Below are positions 1 to 5,917 of a stretch of 9,279 nucleotides of DNA, piece after piece. The stretch spans positions 1-9,279 of the forward strand of contig VBCL01000126.1 in the NCBI GenBank assembly GCA_005888865.1, written 5' to 3'. Numbering within the stretch: position 1 is the stretch's first letter; every line of letters begins with the position of its first letter. The translations under genes and the position numbers were made by a program. Under the pieces are notes generated by a model, which ran no database searches, was not told the origin of the DNA, and worked only from the letters and a program-made list of their open reading frames with translations. Origin of the DNA: Betaproteobacteria bacterium (GTDB taxonomy: Bacteria > Pseudomonadota > Gammaproteobacteria > Burkholderiales > Casimicrobiaceae).

Positions 1-261
1 CACGCGCTCGAAGTGCAAGGCGTGTTCATCGCCATCGGCCATACGCCGAACACGCAGATCTTCGAGGGTCAGCTGGCGATGAACAATGGTTACATCATCG
101 TCAAGGGCGGCAGCGAGGGCGATGCGACCAGCACCAGCGTCGCCGGAGTGTTCGCTGCGGGCGACGTCGCCGACCACGTTTATCGTCAGGCGGTCACGAG
201 CGCCGGCACCGGCTGCATGGCCGCGCTCGATGCCGAGACCTATCTCGAGACCCTCACGTGA
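1..261 (+). CDS. trxB: Thioredoxin reductase, C-terminal part (5' truncated)
   Basis: This is the last 86 codons of thioredoxin reductase, the cytoplasmic FAD enzyme that uses NADPH to reduce thioredoxin. Frame 1 is open from the first base, so the gene starts left of the window. The visible part carries the end of the NADPH-binding domain (FIAIGHTPNT, then FEGQL) and the returning FAD-binding segment with the GVFAAGDV motif (Asp at window residue 55). It closes with YRQAVTSAGTGCMAALDAE, the family signature that contacts the flavin. From memory, it matches the end of E. coli TrxB nearly residue for residue and ends at the expected place (TGA, 259-261). The redox CxxC pair lies upstream of the window and cannot be checked. 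The smr gene follows 100 bp downstream on the same strand. Confidence 0.95.
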   Translation, partial: HALEVQGVFIAIGHTPNTQIFEGQLAMNNGYIIVKGGSEGDATSTSVAGVFAAGDVADHVYRQAVTSAGTGCMAALDAETYLETLT

Positions 262-295
262 GGAAGCGGGTTGCGCATCAGGTTCAGTAGCGACC

Positions 296-326
296 TTCGC
301 CCTTCGACAGACTCAGGGCGAACGGG
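296..326. repeat. REP-like dispersed repeat, 'CCTTCGACAG-CTCAGGGCGAACGG' type
   Basis: The core, CCTTCGACAGACTCAGGGCG (301-320), continues into AACGGG. TTCGCCC (296-302) and GGGCGAA (316-322) form a perfect 7-bp inverted repeat with a 13-nt loop. Read through on the minus strand it gives the peptide PFALSLSKG, a familiar sign of this intergenic repeat in many proteobacterial genomes. It lies in the 100-bp gap between trxB and smr. No T-run follows the hairpin, so it is not a classical intrinsic terminator, although it could protect the trxB mRNA 3' end or attenuate read-through. A related copy lies on the other side of smr. Confidence 0.7.
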
Positions 327-352
327 TACCTTGTGCGACAGGGCGCTGACGC

Positions 353-356
353 GGAG
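353..356 (+). promoter_or_regulatory. Ribosome binding site of the smr gene
   Basis: GGAG sits five bases before the ATG at 362, within GCGGAGCACACATGG. It supports this start and is the clearest Shine-Dalgarno-like motif I could find at the complete genes here. Confidence 0.55.
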
Positions 357-361
357 CACAC

Positions 362-1018
362 ATGGCCAAGTTGAGCGAGCTCAAGACGTTGCTGGCGCAA
401 GCGCGGCGCTCTGTTCCAGCGTCGCCCAAGGCCAAGGTGTCGCCGACGCCGCGTCCGGCGCCTCGGCTCCGCGTCGCCGACGAGGTGGATCTGCAGGTGA
501 CGTTCTCCGATGTGAAGCCCCTGCGCGCCGGCAATCGCGCCACGATCGCACGCGAGCGTCCGGCGACCATCCCCTCCAAACGCCTTGCCGACGAAGCCGA
601 CGCACTGGCCGCGAGCAAGTACGGCGTCGAGCGTTCGCCCCTTGCCTGGGAGCCGGGCCAGGAGCACGAAGCCGAGCAGACGTTTCTGCGCAAGGGACTG
701 TCGAGCGACGTGCTGGTCCGGCTGCGGCGCGGACATTGGTCAGTTCAGGCCGAGCTGGACCTGCACCGGCTCAATCGTGACGAAGCGCGCGATGCGCTGA
801 CTGAATTCCTGAATGAAGCGCGCAACGCGGGCCTGCGCTGCGTGCGCGTCGTGCACGGCAAGGGATTGTCCTCGCCCAACCGCGAACCGGTGCTGAAGGG
901 CAAGGTGCGGCGCTGGCTGTCACAGCGCGACGAAGTGCTGGCGTATTGCGAAGCTCCGCGCCATGCCGGCGGCTCGGGCGCGGTGCTGGTGTTGGTGAAG
1001 GCACGTAGCCCGGGGTAA
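362..1018 (+). CDS. Smr-domain protein (Smr/MutS2 C-terminal family)
   Basis: This 218-residue protein has a C-terminal Smr domain, the small module shared with the end of MutS2 and linked to nuclease or nucleic-acid binding activity. The domain spans about residues 128-213. It shows LDLH (132-135), the mid-domain HGKG (165-168) and the closing GGSGAVLVLV (203-212), all three expected motifs. Residues 1-40 are rich in Ala, Pro and basic residues and look disordered. A DVKPL motif (50-54) in the N-terminal extension recurs in stand-alone proteobacterial Smr proteins of the YdaL/SmrA type. The length is usual for that group. The ATG at 362 is preceded by GGAG. The precise role of stand-alone Smr proteins is not settled, so the biological function is left open. 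The last residues (ARSPG) and the stop codon lie in or beside a repeat, so the natural C-terminus may have been altered. Confidence 0.9.
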   Translation: MAKLSELKTLLAQARRSVPASPKAKVSPTPRPAPRLRVADEVDLQVTFSDVKPLRAGNRATIARERPATIPSKRLADEADALAASKYGVERSPLAWEPGQEHEAEQTFLRKGLSSDVLVRLRRGHWSVQAELDLHRLNRDEARDALTEFLNEARNAGLRCVRVVHGKGLSSPNREPVLKGKVRRWLSQRDEVLAYCEAPRHAGGSGAVLVLVKARSPG

Positions 1019-1123
1019 GGACAGCCAACCCCTGAGATGGCCCCGGGTATCGCGCGAGCCTGTCCCCTCGTCAAGCTCAGGGCAGGCTCTGAGCGAAGTC
1101 GAAGGGCGCTCACCCCGGGCTAC
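1005..1123. repeat. 12-bp perfect inverted repeat spanning both convergent stop codons
   Basis: GTAGCCCGGGGT (1005-1016) and ACCCCGGGCTAC (1112-1123) are exact reverse complements. The left arm overlaps the last codons and the first base of the smr stop (TAA, 1016-1018). The right arm contains the stop of the minus-strand amidase gene (1120-1122). Within the enclosed DNA, CCCGGGG (1009-1015) can also pair with CCCCGGG (1041-1047), giving an alternative shorter hairpin. The arrangement could act as a bidirectional 3'-end structure for the two convergent transcripts. No U-tract is present, so classical intrinsic termination is not supported. Confidence 0.75.
1056..1107. repeat. REP-like hairpin repeat in the convergent intergenic region
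   Basis: This is a variant of the repeat at 296-326, in its longer paired form. GCTCAG (1075-1080) pairs with CTGAGC (1089-1094) around an 8-nt loop, with an imperfect outer stem (CCCT 1065-1068 with AGGG 1103-1106). A second perfect pairing competes with it: GAGCCTG (1056-1062) with CAGGCTC (1083-1089). Translated on the minus strand it gives RPSTSLRACPELDEG, the other well-known read-through peptide of this repeat class. It occupies most of the gap between the smr stop and the amidase stop. A role in transcript 3'-end formation is plausible but not shown. Confidence 0.7.
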
Positions 1124-1929
1124 AGCCGTCGATGCTCGAGCGCGGGCAGGTCGCACCGGACCTGTGTCAGACGCTCCGGATCGATGTCCCCGACCACCAC
1201 GCCGGGACCCTCGTCGCGCTCCGCGAGCACGACTCCCCACGGATCGATGAGCACGCTGTGACCATACGTGCGCCTGCCGTTGTCGTGCAGTCCACCCTGC
1301 GCCGCAGCGAGTACGTAGCACTGGTTCTCGATCGCCCGCGCCCGGAGCAACACATGCCAGTGCGCAGCACCGGTCACGGCCGTGAAGGCGGAGGGAACGA
1401 CGATCAGCGCAAGGTCGTGAAAGCTTCGATAGAGCTCCGGAAACCGCAGGTCGTAACACACCGATAGGGCAACGCGGCCGCAGGGAGCGGCGAACGCCAC
1501 GGGCTCGGTGCCGGGCTCGATCGTTCGCAGCTCGTCGTAGCGCTCATCGCCCTGGCTGAAAGCGAACAGGTGGATCTTGTCGTAGCGCGCGGTCCGGCGG
1601 CCCTCGGGATCGAAGACCAGCGCGGCGCTTCGCACCCTCTCGGGGTCCGCGATCGCAAGCGGCACCGTGCCCCCGATGAGCCAGATCCTCTGTTCGCGCG
1701 CGACGCGGGCGAGGAAGGATTGCTGCACCCCGCTGCCGTCGGCCTCGCGAACCGCAACCTTGTCGCTGGCGCGCGCACCGAAGATGCCGAAGTATTCCGG
1801 CAGCAGCACCAGTTGCGCGCCCTGGCGCACCGCATCGACGATGAGCGGCTCGATCGCGGCGAGATTCGCCTCGACCTCGCCGCCGGACAGCGTCTGGACC
1901 GCCGCGACGCGGAAGCGCGCGCCGCTCAC
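1120..1929 (-). CDS. Carbon-nitrogen hydrolase, Nit1-type (probable deaminated glutathione amidase)
   Basis: This 269-residue nitrilase-superfamily amidase has the complete Glu-Lys-Cys catalytic triad: E45 in LLPEYF, K118 in YDKIHLF and C158 in SVCYDLRFPELYR. The C-terminal half, with PSAFTAVTGAAHWHVLLRAR (180-199), AIENQCYV and TYGHS...DPWG, matches the NIT1/YbeM branch. That branch hydrolyses deaminated glutathione, a side product of aminotransferases, to 2-oxoglutarate and cysteinylglycine. The substrate is inferred from family resemblance; a broader omega-amidase role is possible. I chose the GTG start at 1929 because the protein then begins VSGARFRVAAVQT, as the family does. Its GTG overlaps the yhdP stop (GTGA), and GGGA lies seven bases upstream. 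A longer open frame to 2013 would run inside yhdP and adds Arg-rich sequence unlike the family. Confidence 0.9.
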   Translation of the reverse strand: MSGARFRVAAVQTLSGGEVEANLAAIEPLIVDAVRQGAQLVLLPEYFGIFGARASDKVAVREADGSGVQQSFLARVAREQRIWLIGGTVPLAIADPERVRSAALVFDPEGRRTARYDKIHLFAFSQGDERYDELRTIEPGTEPVAFAAPCGRVALSVCYDLRFPELYRSFHDLALIVVPSAFTAVTGAAHWHVLLRARAIENQCYVLAAAQGGLHDNGRRTYGHSVLIDPWGVVLAERDEGPGVVVGDIDPERLTQVRCDLPALEHRRL

Positions 1930-4900
1930 CGCCGGTTCCCGTTCGCCTCGGCGGCCGGGCCGACGACACTCGCAGGCTGGCGTCCGTTGCGCTCGACGAC
2001 CGGGTCCGACCACCCGCCGCTGACCACGTATTCGAAGGAGAAGATCTGCTCGATCGGATCCTGCAGCACTTTCTGCGCAAGCAGTGAGCCCGCCCCGACC
2101 GCGGCGCCAATGATCGGATTGGCGAGCAGCAGCACGGCGGCGCCGACCGACACGCCTGCGGAGAGCGACGGCTGCACGCGTACCTTGAGGCGTTGCGTCT
2201 CCTTGGCGATGTCGGCCTCGCCGGCAATCGCGACGCGTGCCGACGGTCCGACGATCCGCAGATTGTCGCTATGCATGACACCGTTCTGGATAGTCACGTT
2301 TCCGGTGAGCTCGTCGAAAGCGAAGCCCTCGCCGAAGACGTCGCGGAAATCGAACGAGAGTCGGCGCTGCAACGACTGCAGTGACAGGACGCCGAGGAGC
2401 TTTCCGACGCCTGGGTCGACCTTGGTGAACTGCCCGGCGTTCGAATCGATACGAAAGGCGCCGGATAGCGTGGGATAGTCGAATGCTTCCGGCCCGCCGG
2501 CCCATCCGATCTGGCCACGCACCTTGGTCGGGGCGCCGCGCACCGCGTCGGGCATGCCGAAACGTGCCAGGTATTTACCCGCATCGGTGATGTCGAGCTC
2601 CGCATCGAGCGTTGTGAGCTGGGCGCGTTCCGAGGCGCGCCACCAACCGGTGGCCGAAAGCTTGCCGTCGTCGCTGGCGAGCAGCAGGCGCTGGATCTGC
2701 CAATCAGGCCCGCGCGGCTGCGCGGTGAGCTCCAGCTTGCCGAGATCTCGACCGTGCAACAAAAAACTGTCGGCGACGATGTCGATCTCCGGCCAGGGGT
2801 TGGGCGTGGCGGTCGCTTCGGCCTTCGCCGATGCGGCGCTGGCAGCCGCGACCTCCGGCGCCGGCGCCGGGGCGGGAACCGTCAGTCGTTGTAACCGCGC
2901 GGCGATACGTCCGTTCGGACGCGATGGCGAAGCGGCCTGCCATTGCGCGCCGCCGGCGAGCTCGCGCCCTGAGAGATCGACCTGCCAGGCATCGGCTCCG
3001 CGGGTCGCGCCGATATGCAGGTCGTTGAAGCGCCGGCTGAACACGTCGAGCTCGCGCACCATGACGTCGATGCCCCGGAGCGAAAGGTCATCGGTCGCCG
3101 CGGCGACCTCGGCATCGTGCTTGACGACGAGCCAGGCATCGGCGTCGAGCGAGGCGACGTTGCCGCGGATCCATAATCCCGGGCGATCCGGTTCACCACC
3201 GCCGCCTTCACCGAGAACGAGCAGGCCGCGGTCGACGGTGGTCACGGTCGGGGTGATCCGCCGCTGCAGCGTGAGTTGCCCGACCCGGCCATAGCGCACC
3301 GCGACCGTATCGCGGCCGCGCTCGGCGATGTGACGTTCCAGCCTCAGCGGCACCGCGTCGCCCGCTGCCTTGGCGAGCGGTGGCGGGAGATCGATGCTGG
3401 CGCCCCGCAGGCTGGTCTCGAGCGTCCCGGTCGACGCGTCACCGTTCGTGTCGATCGCCAGCTGCCAGTCGGTCGTACCGGATACTCGCTTGGCCATCGC
3501 GACCTTCGGAAATTCGGCGCGGAGCTGGGCGAGGTCGGCGGTCCCCTGCCCGCCGACGTGGACATGGCCCACGCTGCTCGCGATCGACAGCCGTGCCGTC
3601 CCACCCAGAACTTCGGCGGTGAGTTGTTGCGCGCGCATGTCATGCTCGGTGAACGCGAGCTTGCCGCTCAATTGATTGAGCACAGGCACCGCTCCGGTGA
3701 GCTTGAGGCGATTGCTCGCAAGCGTGTATTCGCCGTCGATGTGCGTGGCGCTTAGCTTGGCAAGAGGCAGCTCGATCTTCAGCGCCAGCCTGCCCGTACC
3801 GGTGACATCGGCGCCTTCGGTGACGTGACCGGTCCATTCGGCCACCGGGCTTTCTGCGACGAAGCGCAGAAAATCGCTGGTCGGGCCCGCGGCGTCACCT
3901 TCGACCTGGATCACCGTGCCCGGCGTGCGCAGATCGGCGATTCCCACCTTCGCATGCGTAATGGCGGTGGTGAATACGCGACCGCTCCGCGCTTCGACAC
4001 TGAGGCGCGGACCGTCGATGCGAAACTCACCTTCGAGCTCGGCGAGCGGAGGCCACTGATCGGCGTAGTCGAGCGTCACGCCCTGGCCCTTGATGTCGAC
4101 CTGAAGCGTGCCTTTCTTCGCGTCGGCGAACGGAAAGTCGGCGAGATTGCCGCTGAGCTTCAAGTGCCCCTCGCTTGCCGTTCCAGCGACGAGGCTGCGC
4201 CGCAGCCAGCCGCGTACGGCGGGCGGCAGCTTCAGCGGAAGATAGCGATACGCCTGCCGAACATCGCCGCGTGCAATCTGGGCGGTAAGATCGATCGATC
4301 CCGGTCCCTCGGCGGCCGTGTGATACGTCCCGTTGGCGGAGCCGGCGAGGTGGGCATTGGCGAAGGCGATCTGTTCGAGCGTGATGGCGGTTTCGCCATC
4401 CTCGCGTTGCCAGCCGATTCGCCCTTGGATGCTGTCCAACGCGAGTTTCTCGTCGAAGATCCGCGGCAGCTCGACGGTGATGGCGCGGCTGGCGAGCCGC
4501 ACCGAACCGCCTTTCTGAGTGGCCTCGAAGCTCCCCGTTACGCCGCTCAACCCGGGCCAGCCGTCTTGCTCGGCAAGGCCCAGGTCAGTGAATTGCCCGC
4601 GCGCAGCGTAGCCATCCGGCGCCGTTGCCTCGCCGTTCCATTGCAGCGAGCCCTCGGTCAACGTGCCTTTCGGGTTGTAGCGCGCCAGGTCCTCCCGCCA
4701 TCGTTTGGGCAGTGGCAGGTTCTCGGCGACCTGCGTCAAAGGCGCGAGCTGCAGATTGTTGAACTCGATCGTCCCGGAGGCGATCTCGCGCGCCGTGGCG
4801 TCGTGCAGCGTGAGCTTGAAGTCCGTCGGATCGAAGCGCGCCCCGCCGGCGCCCGCGAACGTCAGGCGCTTGGTGAAGAACTCGCGCGTTCCGGGCTGGC

Positions 4901-5858
4901 TGCGCCAGCCAATGCGTCCCTCGAGCCGTGCCAGCGCCAGCTCCCGCAGCTCGGGTGCGAGCCGGGTTTCCACGTCGGTAAGGACCAGATCCGCGACTAT
5001 TTCCCGCGGCTCGCCGCCCGCGTATTCGAGCCACACGCGAAGCGCACCCTTGCCGCTCCTGAGGTCGATCGGAAGCGGTAGCCACACCCGCCACGCCGCG
5101 ACGTCGGCGTAATCGAGCCTGGCGTAGAGTCGACCGGACGAAGCGTGCCATTCGCCGAGCGATCGTCCCCTTACGTCGCCACGGATGTCGATCGGGGCTG
5201 CAACCTCGGCCGGCGGTACACCCGTGAGGCCGAAGCGATGGCGACCGAAGCGGTTCTCGAGGCGGAACTCGACGCGCTTGAGCGTGAGCGGCGGCGCATC
5301 TCGATGGTCGTCGATCCAGACGACCGCGGCGTCGTGAATCAGGATCCGGCGTTGCCTCAGCAACCAGTCTGCGAGCTTCGACTCGCTGGCGGAATGGTCG
5401 AGACCGAATGTCAGGCCCGCGATATGCAGCATGCCGGAGGCGTCGCGCCGCACCGCGAGCTCCGGTCGCTCCAGCGCGAGCTCCTTGAAACGCAGATCGA
5501 CGAAAAGCAGCGACGTCCACGCCAGAGTCAAGTGCAGCGCCGGCAAGCTCAGCAGCGTCGCGCCGCTCTGGCGGTCGACGACGCGAAAGTCCTTGACGTC
5601 GAGGCGGGGATTCCAGCCATCCCAGCCCGAGGCGAGCGCACCGAGCTCGACCGGTTGCCCGATCTGCTGCGCAAGCAGGTCGCTGATCTGTCCGCGATGG
5701 CTTTCGAGCTGGGGAAAGACAACGTAACGAATGGCAAGGAGCAGAATGCAGAAGGCCGCGATCGAGGCCACGAGCACGCGACTGCCGAAGCTCAAGATCG
5801 CGCGCGGCAGCGATTTCGCGGCACGGGCGGTGTCGGGGCGGGTGCTCTTCAACGGCAT
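1926..5858 (-). CDS. yhdP: YhdP-family AsmA-like envelope protein (DUF3971/TIGR02099)
   Basis: This 1310-residue protein is close in length to E. coli YhdP (about 1270). YhdP is an inner-membrane-anchored periplasmic protein that, with TamB and YdbH, moves phospholipids to the outer membrane. A basic N-terminus is followed by one hydrophobic segment at about residues 27-48, then the family opening FPQLESHRGQISDLL, GWDGWNPRLDVKDFRVVD. The long middle is beta-rich, with repeated G-x-hydrophobic strands as expected of a groove-shaped lipid conduit. The C-terminal hallmark runs from FGEGFAFDELTG (about 1172) through GPSARVAIAGEADI to a Gly/Ala-rich hydrophobic stretch (about 1234-1263) and SFEYVVSGGW. 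An Ala/Pro-rich low-complexity linker begins near residue 994. The ATG at 5858 has no good Shine-Dalgarno sequence, but no later start would keep the membrane anchor intact. The lipid-transport role is by homology. Confidence 0.92.
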   Translation of the reverse strand: MPLKSTRPDTARAAKSLPRAILSFGSRVLVASIAAFCILLLAIRYVVFPQLESHRGQISDLLAQQIGQPVELGALASGWDGWNPRLDVKDFRVVDRQSGATLLSLPALHLTLAWTSLLFVDLRFKELALERPELAVRRDASGMLHIAGLTFGLDHSASESKLADWLLRQRRILIHDAAVVWIDDHRDAPPLTLKRVEFRLENRFGRHRFGLTGVPPAEVAAPIDIRGDVRGRSLGEWHASSGRLYARLDYADVAAWRVWLPLPIDLRSGKGALRVWLEYAGGEPREIVADLVLTDVETRLAPELRELALARLEGRIGWRSQPGTREFFTKRLTFAGAGGARFDPTDFKLTLHDATAREIASGTIEFNNLQLAPLTQVAENLPLPKRWREDLARYNPKGTLTEGSLQWNGEATAPDGYAARGQFTDLGLAEQDGWPGLSGVTGSFEATQKGGSVRLASRAITVELPRIFDEKLALDSIQGRIGWQREDGETAITLEQIAFANAHLAGSANGTYHTAAEGPGSIDLTAQIARGDVRQAYRYLPLKLPPAVRGWLRRSLVAGTASEGHLKLSGNLADFPFADAKKGTLQVDIKGQGVTLDYADQWPPLAELEGEFRIDGPRLSVEARSGRVFTTAITHAKVGIADLRTPGTVIQVEGDAAGPTSDFLRFVAESPVAEWTGHVTEGADVTGTGRLALKIELPLAKLSATHIDGEYTLASNRLKLTGAVPVLNQLSGKLAFTEHDMRAQQLTAEVLGGTARLSIASSVGHVHVGGQGTADLAQLRAEFPKVAMAKRVSGTTDWQLAIDTNGDASTGTLETSLRGASIDLPPPLAKAAGDAVPLRLERHIAERGRDTVAVRYGRVGQLTLQRRITPTVTTVDRGLLVLGEGGGGEPDRPGLWIRGNVASLDADAWLVVKHDAEVAAATDDLSLRGIDVMVRELDVFSRRFNDLHIGATRGADAWQVDLSGRELAGGAQWQAASPSRPNGRIAARLQRLTVPAPAPAPEVAAASAASAKAEATATPNPWPEIDIVADSFLLHGRDLGKLELTAQPRGPDWQIQRLLLASDDGKLSATGWWRASERAQLTTLDAELDITDAGKYLARFGMPDAVRGAPTKVRGQIGWAGGPEAFDYPTLSGAFRIDSNAGQFTKVDPGVGKLLGVLSLQSLQRRLSFDFRDVFGEGFAFDELTGNVTIQNGVMHSDNLRIVGPSARVAIAGEADIAKETQRLKVRVQPSLSAGVSVGAAVLLLANPIIGAAVGAGSLLAQKVLQDPIEQIFSFEYVVSGGWSDPVVERNGRQPASVVGPAAEANGNRR

Positions 5859-5917
5859 GATAGGCTTGGGCGAGTGATTCTACCCTTGGAACCGCAGGCC
5901 GCCCCTGTTCTCCCCCC
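5859..5917. promoter_or_regulatory. Divergent yhdP/glnE intergenic region, likely promoters for both
   Basis: These 59 bases separate two divergent start codons, so both promoters must lie here or inside the opposite gene. On the minus strand TAGAAT (5882-5877) is a fair -10 for yhdP, but only a weak GC-rich -35 lies at the right distance. For glnE I see no convincing -10 and no Shine-Dalgarno sequence; the bases before its ATG are a C-run. No operator-like palindrome or sigma-54 element is evident. Confidence 0.35.

Noticed and set aside
271..780. A plus-strand open frame starting in the first repeat and overlapping smr
   Set aside because: It runs out of frame through smr, is Arg/Ala-rich, and begins with repeat-derived residues. 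The Smr frame has clear domain motifs.
920..1459. A minus-strand open frame containing RPSTSLRACPELDEG
   Set aside because: The peptide is the known spurious translation of the REP-like repeat and the rest is out-of-frame amidase sequence. It is not a gene.
1930..2013. An N-terminal extension of the amidase, from a start at 2013
   Set aside because: The extra 28 residues are Arg-rich out-of-frame yhdP sequence. Family alignment and the GTGA overlap support the start at 1929.
3825..5081. A 418-codon plus-strand open frame opposite yhdP
   Set aside because: It is a shadow of the high-GC yhdP coding strand, with no family motif or ribosome binding site. The opposite strand reads a continuous 1310-residue YhdP.
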